Part shown: positions 1 to 5,927 of the stretch, in pieces
How the letters are laid out: each line of letters begins with the position of its first letter
Position numbering within the stretch: position 1 is the first letter of the stretch
NCBI GenBank assembly: GCA_934448295.1
Contig: CAKSEY010000016.1
Span: 1-64,000, forward strand
Reading direction: 5' to 3'
Length of the DNA: 64,000 bases
Source of the DNA: an uncultured Oscillospiraceae bacterium
Lineage (GTDB): Bacteria; Bacillota; Clostridia; Oscillospirales; Ruminococcaceae
Notes under the pieces: model-generated
Databases searched by the model: none
Told to the model about the DNA's origin: nothing
What the model saw: the letters and a program-made list of their open reading frames with translations, nothing else
Position numbers and translations under genes: made by a program

Positions 1-54
1 AGTGTTTTCTGTTTCATATCCTTATTATATCACTTTTTTCTTCTTTTTCATAGG

Positions 55-71
55 GGTTTTTAGAGGTTACC
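55..71. repeat. solo terminal repeat of the GGTTTTTAGAGGTTACC element
   Basis: The 17-base sequence GGTTTTTAGAGGTTACC is identical to the right end of the complete inverted-repeat element at 33394-33555 and nearly identical to the right end of the one at 46818-46976. No left partner is visible between the window start and this site, so the element is either cut by the window edge or a solo end. It lies just beyond the stop codon of the small reading frame at 95-172. Confidence 0.7.
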
Positions 72-94
72 ATATAAAATCAGGGGATCAGGAA

Positions 95-172
95 TTACTC
101 CTGGGAATTGACAGCCGCAATAGCAATGGAAGCGACCGCGCCGATGATGGCGGTAATAACAGCAACAGGCAT
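95..172 (-). CDS. tiny hydrophobic peptide P1 (25 aa), paralogue of P6
   Basis: The frame runs from ATG at 172 to TAA at 95. AAGGAGG lies upstream, about 8 bases before the ATG, which is a near-ideal ribosome site. The peptide begins MPVAVITAIIGAVASIAIAA and ends VNSQE: almost wholly small or aliphatic residues with one acidic residue at the end, so it could form one membrane-associated helix. There is no signal peptide and no leader cleavage motif. It matches P6 (655-729) residue for residue at many positions (MPVxVIxAIIxxVxSIxxAAxN). It follows P2 and is probably transcribed from the promoter at 296-324. Its function is unknown. Leaderless bacteriocin, PSM-like lytic peptide, signalling peptide and type I toxin are all possible. 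Confidence 0.55.
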   Translation of the reverse strand: MPVAVITAIIGAVASIAIAAVNSQE

Positions 173-206
173 TACATTCACCTCCTTAACGTGGAATAAG
201 AGAAAA

Positions 207-275
207 TCACCAGCAGATAGAACGGCCGAACGGGGAATCGTCGCGCTGAGAACCGGGATTCATGAACTCATCCAT
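207..275 (-). CDS. tiny peptide P2 (22 aa)
   Basis: The frame has ATG at 275 and TGA at 207, with AAAGGTGGTGAT about 5-10 bases upstream. The peptide begins MDEFMNPGSQRDD and ends in SPFGRSICW. It is hydrophilic, unlike P1, P4 and P6, and has one Cys next to the C-terminal Trp. It is the first frame downstream of the promoter at 296-324, with a predicted start of transcription only about 15 bases before the ribosome site. It precedes P1, so the two probably form a two-peptide transcript. The family is not recognised. Confidence 0.45.
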   Translation of the reverse strand: MDEFMNPGSQRDDSPFGRSICW

Positions 276-295
276 GGTATCACCACCTTTCACTA

Positions 296-324
296 TATAT
301 ACCCGAGAAACTGAACTTTTTAAG
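296..324 (-). promoter_or_regulatory. shared-type promoter A for P2-P1
   Basis: Read on the minus strand: CTTAAA (324-319), 17-base spacer, TATATA (301-296). The flanks AAACTTAAAAA and GGGTATATATAGTGAAAGG are repeated almost exactly at the promoters at 751-779, 989-1017 and 1069-1097, and partly at 1741-1769. Only the 12 central bases vary. Whether this is a weak-35 housekeeping promoter or an activator- or alternative-sigma-dependent one cannot be decided from sequence alone. Confidence 0.7.
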
Positions 325-357
325 TTTTATCACTTCCTTTCATGGAAATAAGCCGGA

Positions 358-408
358 TCAGTCACGGTCAGCGAGAATGCGGATAATTGTGCCAAGAACA
401 GAAATCAT
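358..408 (-). CDS. tiny amphipathic peptide P3 (16 aa)
   Basis: ATG at 408, TGA at 358, preceded by AAGGAGGTGATATTC, a perfect ribosome site. The whole peptide is MISVLGTIIRILADRD: a hydrophobic N-terminal part and a charged ADRD tail, suited to a short amphipathic helix. The next frame upstream, P4, begins with MADRD, so the ADRD motif recurs. It lies in the run P6-P5-P4-P3 downstream of promoter B (751-779). The family is unknown. The strong ribosome site is the main reason to believe the frame is translated. Confidence 0.45.
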   Translation of the reverse strand: MISVLGTIIRILADRD

Positions 409-443
409 GAATATCACCTCCTTACATTGAAATCAAGTGCGGA

Positions 444-512
444 TCAGTCGTCCTCACCGCCCAGAAGAATGCCAGCCAGAACGCCAAGAATGAAGCTGTC
501 ACGATCAGCCAT
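444..512 (-). CDS. tiny hydrophobic peptide P4 (22 aa)
   Basis: ATG at 512, TGA at 444, preceded by AAGGGAGGTGATATCC. The peptide reads MADRDSFILGVLAGILL then GGEDD. A 12-residue hydrophobic core is bracketed by charged ends, so it could span or lie on a membrane. The intervals between P6, P5, P4 and P3 are 25 to 37 bases, as in a compact polycistronic message. No maturation enzyme or exporter gene is adjacent. The family is not recognised. Confidence 0.5.
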   Translation of the reverse strand: MADRDSFILGVLAGILLGGEDD

Positions 513-542
513 GGATATCACCTCCCTTCGGAACATCAGAAA

Positions 543-617
543 TCAGTAAAGGATAAACAGACGCCTGCGGCGGGAGCCGCCGAACAGGTCGTGTCTGGGC
601 ATTATAACGCCAGCCAT
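543..617 (-). CDS. tiny basic peptide P5 (24 aa)
   Basis: ATG at 617, TGA at 543, preceded by AAAGGCGGTGATATA. It begins MAGVIMPRHDLFGG and continues SRRRRLFILY. The RRRR cluster makes it strongly basic, in contrast to its acidic neighbour P4. A cationic and an acidic hydrophobic peptide encoded side by side recall two-component peptide systems, but that is inference. It lies between P6 and P4 in the same presumed transcript from promoter B. Confidence 0.4.
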   Translation of the reverse strand: MAGVIMPRHDLFGGSRRRRLFILY

Positions 618-654
618 TATATCACCGCCTTTCATATCGGAATGTAACAGGAAG

Positions 655-729
655 TCAGTCAGCATTGATCGCTGCGACAATAATGGAAGAAACACCGCTG
701 ATGATGGCAACTATAACAGGTACCGGCAT
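655..729 (-). CDS. tiny hydrophobic peptide P6 (24 aa), paralogue of P1
   Basis: ATG at 729, TGA at 655, preceded by AAAGGTGGTGATCCTA. It starts MPVPVIVAIISGVSSIIVAA and ends INAD. The match to P1 (172-95) covers the whole length with only conservative changes, and codon third positions differ (GTACCTGTTATAGTT here, GTTGCTGTTATTACC in P1). The similarity therefore sits at the protein level, which argues that both are translated and under selection. It is the first frame after promoter B. Confidence 0.6.
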   Translation of the reverse strand: MPVPVIVAIISGVSSIIVAAINAD

Positions 730-750
730 TAGGATCACCACCTTTCACTA

Positions 751-779
751 TCTATACCCGGAATATCCGGTTTTTTAAG
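751..779 (-). promoter_or_regulatory. shared-type promoter B for P6-P5-P4-P3
   Basis: Minus strand: CTTAAA (779-774), 17-base spacer, TATAGA (756-751), followed by TAGTGAAAGG. It has the same flanks and spacing as the promoters at 296-324, 989-1017 and 1069-1097. In this copy the spacer contains CCGGATATTCCGG, a small palindrome not found in the others. Confidence 0.7.
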
Positions 780-781
780 TT

Positions 782-895
782 TTATTTGTAATAATCAGAG
801 GAGCAGTCAGGCTCGCCGGCAAACGGGGAATAAAGATAGCCGAGCCACATGTCATAAAGGAACGCCGGAACAAAGGACTGAAAATATCTGTTCAT
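782..895 (-). CDS. small aromatic-rich peptide P7 (37 aa)
   Basis: ATG at 895, TAA at 782, preceded by AAGGGGGTATTCAA. The peptide begins MNRYFQSFVPAFLYDMWLGY and ends in DCSSDYYK. Aromatic residues (Phe, Tyr, Trp) are unusually dense and the tail is acidic with a single Cys. Its stop codon overlaps the AAACTTAAAA part of promoter B, so P7 and the P6 group abut. It follows P8 and is downstream of promoters C and D. No family is recognised. It is the longest of the cluster and the best candidate for a small membrane-associated protein. Confidence 0.5.
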   Translation of the reverse strand: MNRYFQSFVPAFLYDMWLGYLYSPFAGEPDCSSDYYK

Positions 896-929
896 TTGAA
901 TACCCCCTTGAAGAATGAATGTCGGAAAA

Positions 930-968
930 TCAGCGGAACATGGGAACATCGCAGAAGTTCTTTACCAT
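930..968 (-). CDS. very short frame P8 (12 aa)
   Basis: ATG at 968, TGA at 930, preceded by AAAGGAGATGATCAC. The peptide is MVKNFCDVPMFR. It is the first frame after promoter C. Twelve codons with one Cys could be a leader peptide controlling P7 or a product in its own right. It is kept because of the strong ribosome site and because its position in its transcript matches that of P2 and P6 in theirs. Confidence 0.35.
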   Translation of the reverse strand: MVKNFCDVPMFR

Positions 969-988
969 GTGATCATCTCCTTTCACTA

Positions 989-1017
989 TATATACCCGGA
1001 CAAGCAGGTTTTTTAAG
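989..1017 (-). promoter_or_regulatory. shared-type promoter C for P8-P7
   Basis: Minus strand: CTTAAA (1017-1012), 17-base spacer, TATATA (994-989), with the same AAACTTAAAAA and GTATATATAGTGAAAGG flanks as the others. The spacer part GCTTGTCCGGG is also identical to that of promoter D, so C and D look like a local duplication. Confidence 0.7.
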
Positions 1018-1068
1018 TTTTTCGGAAACTTTTTTCTGAGATTTTCTCAGGAGCTTTTCCTTTCACTA

Positions 1069-1097
1069 TGTATACCCGGACAAGCTGTGTTTTTAAG
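1069..1097 (-). promoter_or_regulatory. shared-type promoter D, tandem to C
   Basis: Minus strand: CTTAAA (1097-1092), 17-base spacer, TATACA (1074-1069). There is no start codon between this promoter and promoter C. The short stretch between them contains CTGAGAAAATCTCAG (1036-1050), a small hairpin. D therefore either adds a longer 5' leader to the P8-P7 transcript or is a decayed copy whose peptide gene has been lost. Confidence 0.6.
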
Positions 1098-1111
1098 TTT
1101 TTTGCATAGAA

Positions 1112-1146
1112 AAATCCCCGATATCTTTTTAGGATATCGGGGATTT
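1112..1146 (-). terminator. terminator of the 1177-1257 transcript
   Basis: A 14-base stem, AAATCCCCGATATC (1112-1125) against GATATCGGGGATTT (1133-1146), with a 7-base loop, runs straight into TTTTTC on the minus strand. It ends the short transcript that starts near 1273 and insulates it from promoters D and C. Confidence 0.8.
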
Positions 1147-1176
1147 GGGTCAATCACCTCGCGGTGAGGGGGTAGT

Positions 1177-1257
1177 TCAGACTGCAAACCCACGACCCTG
1201 CATGGTTATGCGGCAAACCGGGATTTGAACTTTAAAAAAACATTTAACTTGCTTCAT
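1177..1257 (-). CDS. possible 26-aa peptide P9 on a structured short transcript
   Basis: ATG at 1257, TGA at 1177, with GGGTGG about 5 bases upstream. It begins MKQVKCFFKVQIPVCR and is basic, with two Cys. It has its own strong promoter (1280-1308) and terminator (1112-1146), giving a transcript of roughly 165 bases. The RNA also folds: AGTTCA (near 1229) can pair with TGAACT (near 1176), enclosing a GCAT-AACC-ATGC hairpin. The unit may therefore be a small RNA gene and the frame accidental. It does not use the shared promoter of P1-P8. Confidence 0.35.
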   Translation of the reverse strand: MKQVKCFFKVQIPVCRITMQGRGFAV

Positions 1258-1279
1258 TTCTACCACCCTTTATACTATG

Positions 1280-1308
1280 ATTTTACCACATAATTTCGTC
1301 CGTGTCAA
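1280..1308 (-). promoter_or_regulatory. consensus promoter of the P9/small RNA unit
   Basis: Minus strand: TTGACA (1308-1303), 17-base spacer, TAAAAT (1285-1280). This is a full housekeeping promoter, unlike the CTTAAA-type promoters on either side. It starts in the tail of the downstream side of the 1336-1707 gene. Confidence 0.75.
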
Positions 1309-1335
1309 TACCCTGAAAGAATTATTATGCGGAAA

Positions 1336-1707
1336 TCATACCAGAAGAGGATATCTGCGGAACCGCACGAACCTGAAAACAGAGCGCCGCTCCGTGGAGC
1401 CATCGTCAAGCACGGAAGTCTCGCAGACCCGCTCGCTGCACGCGCACAGAACAGCAACGCCGTTCCTCTGGAGCCTGCCCGCGACCGCAAACGAAAGCGA
1501 CATCTCGCCCTGCACAAGAATCGCGTCAGCCCCCAGGGAAAGTATCCGGGCGCAGTATTCATCGGCAAGCCCGGAAACGGCGGCAGTATCCGCGCCGGCA
1601 GGTACGTCAGGGAATGTCAGATCGACGATATCGCCGAACTTCATTGCGGCGGCAGTCTGCTCAGCCGACCATCTGGCAGACGGGTGATTTGAAAAGTTAA
1701 TGAACAT
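1336..1707 (-). CDS. conserved hypothetical protein of the MFxNxxNHPS type
   Basis: This 123-residue soluble protein begins MFINFSNHPSARW and has the blocks DIVDLTFPDVPAGAD (about 27-41), ADAILVQGEMSLSFAV (about 60-75), GVAVLCACSER (about 82-92) and a closing FVRFRRYPL. From memory this is the pattern of a small conserved bacterial family of unknown function whose members start with MFxNxTNHPS and end in FVRFRxY. I cannot name its biochemistry. The start at 1707 has an excellent ribosome site (GAAGGAGGTAATAA). Its promoter (1741-1769) is a fifth copy of the type that drives the tiny peptides, which suggests shared control. There is no signal peptide or membrane segment. Confidence 0.7.
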   Translation of the reverse strand: MFINFSNHPSARWSAEQTAAAMKFGDIVDLTFPDVPAGADTAAVSGLADEYCARILSLGADAILVQGEMSLSFAVAGRLQRNGVAVLCACSERVCETSVLDDGSTERRSVFRFVRFRRYPLLV

Positions 1708-1740
1708 TTATTACCTCCTTCGGGTCAAAAGCTTACACTT

Positions 1741-1769
1741 TATATACTGAATTTATATGCGGTTTTAAG
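1741..1769 (-). promoter_or_regulatory. shared-type promoter E for 1336-1707
   Basis: Minus strand: AAA-CTTAAA (core 1769-1764), 17-base spacer, TATATA (1746-1741), followed by AAGTGTAAG. It keeps the core hexamers, the spacing and part of the flanks (AACTTAAAA, GTATATAAAGTG) of the four promoters in front of the tiny peptides. Confidence 0.6.
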
Positions 1770-1822
1770 TTTTTTATACTCTTTTATACTCAGTATCAAA
1801 ATTACTATAATGATGTGTGGCA

Positions 1823-2677
1823 TTATGTATAGCCCCACTCATAAGTCATTATGATGACATAATCCGCGATCCTCCCCTGCGCTTCGTAGTCGTGAGCCTC
1901 GTAGAGCACTCCCCGCTGGTCTGCGGAGATTTTCGGCGCGAGTGCGGTCATCAGGATATACCCGTTGGAATGAAGCAGCTCCGCCAGCGTTTCCAGGAAG
2001 CTGTTGTAGCTCTCGCGGTCGTACGGCGCGATGTATTCTATATCCATGTTGACCCCGTAGTACTGCTTTGATTCAAGCTCCGACAGGATATTCCCGATGA
2101 GCCGCTCCCTGAGCTCCGGGGAAGCGAGTATCCACGACAGGGACTCCGTGCTGAAGCCCTCCCCCGTGATGTTCGTCACCACCATCAGCGGCATTACCCC
2201 GGAGCGCTGCGCACGGTAGATAAGCTCGCTGTCGTCCGGCGGAACAAGCTCCGCAGTCGTGGTGAGCTGGTAGCTGAAAGGGCTGAGAAACGTCAAAAAC
2301 GGAAGCACGCAGTTCAGCGAGTTTGTGTTTATGCTGGGATATGCGTAGCCGTTCACAAGGATCGTCCGCCGCGGTTCGCTCTCCCCCACCGGAACGAACA
2401 CCGTCTGCCCCGCCATCACGTTCAGCGGATTAACCCCCGGATTTGCCGCAAGAAGGTCGTCAAGCGGCACGCCGTACTCCTGGGAGACCGAGAAAAGCGT
2501 CTGCCCCTCCGGCAGTATATACCGCACCGTGTCCGTGTTTATCAGCAGATTCTGCCCCGGCGTCAGCGCGGACGGATTCGACAGCCCGTTGTCTGCGGCT
2601 ATCCTGTTTGGCGGAAGCCCGTACCTCCGCGAGATATCCCCCAGCGTGTCGCCGGGACGCACCGTGTATATCACCAT
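1823..2677 (-). pseudogene. C-terminally truncated YaaH/SleL-like spore cortex hydrolase (LysM-LysM-GH18)
   Basis: It has two LysM modules (about 1-48 and 50-97), then the first half of a GH18 barrel. The catalytic DxE motif is present as MDIEY (Asp212, Glu214). The protein ends in IMTYEWGYT at residue 284; by memory of family members, full proteins of about 420-430 residues continue from this point through the second half of the barrel. The TAA at 1823 is in-frame and the DNA beyond it shows no recognisable continuation. The substrate-binding wall and the C-terminal strands are therefore missing and activity is doubtful. Full-length relatives cut muramic-delta-lactam cortex peptidoglycan on germination. 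It lies 12 bases after the amidase gene, probably in one transcript. Confidence 0.75.
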
Positions 2678-2689
2678 AGCTTTACCCCC

Positions 2690-3196
2690 TTAATACAGCT
2701 CCCGCCGCGCACCGAGTATTTTTATCCCCTGCGCGGCGGCATAGTTATAGCTTGCAAGGCGGCGGTTCCTCGCGTCATATGTGTGCGAGCAGGTGAAGAT
2801 GTTCTCCGGCACGGCGGGATAGAACACGAACGAAACCAGCATGGTGTGATAGTACCGCCCGCTTTCATTGCGGAGCTGTATCACATCGCCCGGTCTCAGC
2901 GCGGAAAGCTCCGCCTTTTCGCCGTAAACCGCCGTTCCCTCGTTTGTCAGCAGGAACCTCTGGAGGTACTCCACACTCGTCCAGGCGGGCGCGCGGTCGT
3001 CCTGGCTTATGTAATACCAGCCGTAGTCCCCGGAGTAGTTCATCACGCCGCACCCGGCAAAAAGGCACTGGGACACAAAATTCGTGCAGTCTCCGCCGAT
3101 GTCCTCAAAGTCGTAGTAGCGCGGATTCCTGGAGAGCGCCCATTTCAGCGCATATTCCACCGCCCGCCGCCGGTCGTATCCGGATTCAATAAGCAT
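2690..3196 (-). CDS. amidase-domain (Amidase_6-like) cell-wall hydrolase
   Basis: This 168-residue protein is close to a complete stand-alone Amidase_6 domain. Visible landmarks are YDRRRAVEYALKWA, NPRYYDF, then GGDCTNFVSQ with the likely catalytic Cys37, GWYY (about 59-62), RAPAWTSVEYLQRFL, the RPGDVIQ turn and the likely catalytic His117 in RYYHTMLVSF. The fold is NlpC/P60-like and such proteins cleave peptide bonds in peptidoglycan. No signal peptide is present, so it may act inside the mother cell or spore, in line with the spore hydrolase fragment that follows it. The start at 3196 has a G-rich ribosome site. Confidence 0.8.
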   Translation of the reverse strand: MLIESGYDRRRAVEYALKWALSRNPRYYDFEDIGGDCTNFVSQCLFAGCGVMNYSGDYGWYYISQDDRAPAWTSVEYLQRFLLTNEGTAVYGEKAELSALRPGDVIQLRNESGRYYHTMLVSFVFYPAVPENIFTCSHTYDARNRRLASYNYAAAQGIKILGARRELY

Positions 3197-3300
3197 TCCG
3201 CCGCCCCCTTTTATGGCATTATATGCGGTGATCTGCGGAGTGTGTCTGTATATTTTCCCGGAGAGTGCAAAAAATATAGCGAAGAACAGGAGGGATATTT

Positions 3301-3969
3301 ATGCCGATAAAAGCCGAAAACCTCTGCCGGTACTACACCGCCGGCGGCACCACGATACGCGCCCTTGACGGCGTGAGCCTTGATATCCAGGACGGAGAAT
3401 ACGTCACCATATGCGGCGCCAGCGGCAGCGGAAAATCCACGCTGATGAACATACTCGGCTGCCTTGACGTGCCCACATCCGGGAGCTACTACCTTGACGG
3501 ACAGAGCGTGCCGGAGCTTGACGACAACAGTCTCAGCCGCATACGCGGGAATAAGATAGGGTTCGTGTTCCAGAGCTTCAACCTTATCCCCACGCTGACG
3601 GCGCTGGAAAACGTGGAGCTTCCGCTGATGTACCGCGGGATACCCAAAAAGCAGCGCCGGGAAGCCGCCCTGGAAGCGCTGGAGCAGGTAGGGCTTCATA
3701 ACCGTTCCTCCCACCGCCCGTGCGAAATGAGCGGAGGTCAGCAGCAGCGCACCGCCATCGCCCGCGCCATCGCCGCTCGTCCGTCCGTGATACTGGCGGA
3801 CGAGCCCTGCGGGAATCTCGACAGCCGCTCCGGGCGGGTCATCTGCGAGATACTGGAGGCTCTGCACCTCTGCGGGAAAACCATCGTAATGATAACCCAC
3901 GATGAAAACGCAGCGAAGCGCGCCGAACGGCTTATCCGCATTGCGGACGGAAGGATCGCGGCTTCATAG
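3301..3969 (+). CDS. ABC transporter ATPase, MacB/LolD (FtsE-like) type
   Basis: This 222-residue ATPase has a complete motif set: Walker A GASGSGKST (about 39-47), Q-loop FQSFNLIP, signature MSGGQQQR (about 142-149), Walker B VILADEP (about 162-168), and the switch His in MITHD. The spacing and the phrase ADEPxGNLD are typical of the family that pairs with FtsX-like MacB permeases to export peptides or lipoproteins, or to sense antimicrobials. No permease gene is next to it: a terminator follows directly and the next gene is a binding protein of another class. The partner must be encoded elsewhere. AGGAGGG lies upstream of the start, and the gene is divergent from the amidase. Confidence 0.85.
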   Translation: MPIKAENLCRYYTAGGTTIRALDGVSLDIQDGEYVTICGASGSGKSTLMNILGCLDVPTSGSYYLDGQSVPELDDNSLSRIRGNKIGFVFQSFNLIPTLTALENVELPLMYRGIPKKQRREAALEALEQVGLHNRSSHRPCEMSGGQQQRTAIARAIAARPSVILADEPCGNLDSRSGRVICEILEALHLCGKTIVMITHDENAAKRAERLIRIADGRIAAS

Positions 3970-3980
3970 GAAACGGATAA

Positions 3981-4022
3981 AAAGCCCCGTGCGGCGGATT
4001 TCGCTTAAGCGCGGGGCTTTTC
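3981..4022 (+). terminator. terminator after the MacB-type ATPase
   Basis: AAAGCCCCGTGC (3981-3992) pairs with GCGCGGGGCTTT (4009-4020) with one G-U pair, followed by TTCG. The 3' T-run is short because it overlaps the stem. From here to 4150 I see no gene or other signal. Confidence 0.7.
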
Positions 4023-4154
4023 GCTGTTCCGTCGCTGCTCCTCCGAGCCGAATTATCAGCAGCCATGCCGGATAACCGCAGCTATGTACCGGAAAGGATT
4101 TCAATTTGTTTATAGTGCACAATTAGATAAGTAATATTTTGTTTCCGCACTGTA

Positions 4155-4183
4155 TTGACACTGCATCAGACAGATGATATACT
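4155..4183 (+). promoter_or_regulatory. consensus promoter of the 4234-5871 gene
   Basis: TTGACA (4155-4160), 17-base spacer, TATACT (4178-4183). It gives a leader of about 45 bases before the ATG at 4234. Confidence 0.85.
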
Positions 4184-4233
4184 AATGTAAAGGCGGCATA
4201 CGCCCCAACGTCAATACAGAAAGGAAGAAGCAA

Positions 4234-5871
4234 ATGAAAAGAATCTCCAGGATAGCAGCCTCGGCTGCGGCTGCAGTTATGCTGACAGCGACAGCAGTCC
4301 CGGTAGTTCCCTCCTATGCACAGACATATTATGTGGAACAGGAAGCCCTTGCGGGGAAAACCGACGTATCCAAGCTCACCGTCAGCAAGATACCTGACCA
4401 GAACTACACAGGTATGTCCATAAAGCCCAAGCTGACAGTAAAGAACGGCAGCGCCACCCTGACGTCCGGCAAGGACTACACACTCTCCTACAAGAACAAC
4501 AAGAGAGCCGGCACAGCCACCGTCACCATCACCGGAAAGGGAAAGTACACCGGCAAAAGGCAGGAGACATTCAAGATCGTTTATGCCAAGAAGGGCACCA
4601 ACCTGCCCGACCTGAAGGTCACAAACCGCATAAAGTTCATGGCATGGTATGATGTTGAGGACAAGGATAACGAGGCGCAGAAGCTGTTCCGCAAGCAGTA
4701 TGGCACGCCGAAAAACGGAAGCAACGTAGCGGATAAGGGAAATATATTCGAGCTGGTGAAGGTTTCCTACAGCGACAGGCTCAACAAGCTCACCGACATG
4801 ATAAAAGCCGACGATTCCCCCGACCTGTTTCCGTATGAATCCGGAGAGTTCCCGTACAGCGCAGTGACCGGAAGATATCAACCGCTGGACAGCATTCTCG
4901 ACTTTAGCAATCCCATCTGGAAGAACACCAAGAGCGCTATGGACGAACTGGCGCTGGACGGCAAGCACTACTGCGTATTCAGCGAATTACAGGTCGGCTC
5001 CCTTATGTTCTACCGCAAGAGCGTAATAAAGGAAGCCGGGCTTGACGACCCCATGAAGCTGTACAGCAAGAACAAATGGACATGGGATACCTTCCTTGAC
5101 ATGGCGCGCGCATTCAAGGCAAAGGACAAGGACAATTATGTAATAGACGGATATAGCTGTCCGGACTATTTTATCGGCTCCACCGGCACTCCGCTCCTCG
5201 GTCTTGATGACGGAAAGCTCTCGCTCAATGTAAACTCACCCGAGATTGAGCGCGTTGCAGACCTGCTGGCAACGCTCCAGAAGGAAGACCTGCGCTACCC
5301 CAGGCACGAGCTTAGCGGCTGGACCGTCAATACCAGGGCATGGGTCAACGGAGACATTCTGTTCTATGCTAACGGCGGTACATGGGAGTACGACACCCTC
5401 AACAGATTTGCCGACAAAATGGGCTGGAAAAAGACCGAGATCGGCGTAGTACCCTATCCCCGCGACCCGCAGGCTGACAAGTACTACCACCTGATGCAGC
5501 CGAGCACCGTAATGTGGTGCAAGGGCTCCAAGAACAAAAACGGAGTTGCGGCTTACCTGAGCTGCGTTGCCGCGACCACTGGCAGCAGCACCGCTAAATC
5601 CAGCGCTAAGGATGCCGCGCTTGAATCAGGCTGGTCAGGCAAGAACTGGGATCTGGTGGCTTCTCTGACCTCCAAGCTGACCCCCGTTATCGACATGAAA
5701 AACGGTATCGGCGCTGACGTTTCCGATCCCGGCAACGTGGATTCCAACGTACAGCAGCTCACCGATTACGTTTATATTTTCGGCGACTCCTTCGATGAGG
5801 TACGCAAGAAGAATTTCGACATCATAAACTCACGCATTGACGAAATTAACAGCGTTATGAATATGGCTTGA
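4234..5871 (+). CDS. secreted Ig-like/solute-binding protein (ABC sugar-type, family 1)
   Basis: This 545-residue protein has a signal peptide with likely cleavage after SYA (about residue 29). It has no lipobox Cys, which is unusual for a Gram-positive binding protein. Residues about 45-115 form an Ig-like (MBG-type) domain with DYTLSYKNNKRAGTATV. From about 130 to the end it looks like an extracellular solute-binding protein of the sugar type (KNKWTWDTFLDMARAFK, then FYANGGTWEYD). No permease or ATPase of a sugar importer is nearby; the gene has its own promoter and terminator. It may therefore bind a glycan in the wall or medium rather than feed a transporter. A similar Ig-like domain occurs in the protein at 44842-46701. 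Confidence 0.75.
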   Translation: MKRISRIAASAAAAVMLTATAVPVVPSYAQTYYVEQEALAGKTDVSKLTVSKIPDQNYTGMSIKPKLTVKNGSATLTSGKDYTLSYKNNKRAGTATVTITGKGKYTGKRQETFKIVYAKKGTNLPDLKVTNRIKFMAWYDVEDKDNEAQKLFRKQYGTPKNGSNVADKGNIFELVKVSYSDRLNKLTDMIKADDSPDLFPYESGEFPYSAVTGRYQPLDSILDFSNPIWKNTKSAMDELALDGKHYCVFSELQVGSLMFYRKSVIKEAGLDDPMKLYSKNKWTWDTFLDMARAFKAKDKDNYVIDGYSCPDYFIGSTGTPLLGLDDGKLSLNVNSPEIERVADLLATLQKEDLRYPRHELSGWTVNTRAWVNGDILFYANGGTWEYDTLNRFADKMGWKKTEIGVVPYPRDPQADKYYHLMQPSTVMWCKGSKNKNGVAAYLSCVAATTGSSTAKSSAKDAALESGWSGKNWDLVASLTSKLTPVIDMKNGIGADVSDPGNVDSNVQQLTDYVYIFGDSFDEVRKKNFDIINSRIDEINSVMNMA

Positions 5872-5892
5872 TTTCAGCATAAATCACACAAA

Positions 5893-5919
5893 TATCCCCC
5901 AGTCTTTGGCTGGGGGATA
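5893..5919. terminator. terminator between the binding protein and araR
   Basis: A perfect 10-base stem, TATCCCCCAG (5893-5902) with CTGGGGGATA (5910-5919), is followed by TTATATTTTA on the plus strand. It lies between two converging genes and can serve both. Confidence 0.8.
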
Positions 5920-5927
5920 ATTATATT

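Noticed and set aside
1..17. Possible start of another peptide at 17 on the minus strand (MKQKT)
   Set aside because: AAGG is only two bases from the ATG and the frame leaves the window after five codons, so it cannot be judged.
1150..1235. tRNA-like signals (GTAGTTCAG and GGGATTTGAAC)
   Set aside because: The D-arm-like and T-arm-like pieces lie on opposite strands and no acceptor stem or anticodon arm can be drawn, so it is not a tRNA gene.
3301..5871. MacB-type ATPase and solute-binding protein as one transporter
   Set aside because: They belong to different transporter classes and are separated by a terminator and a consensus promoter.
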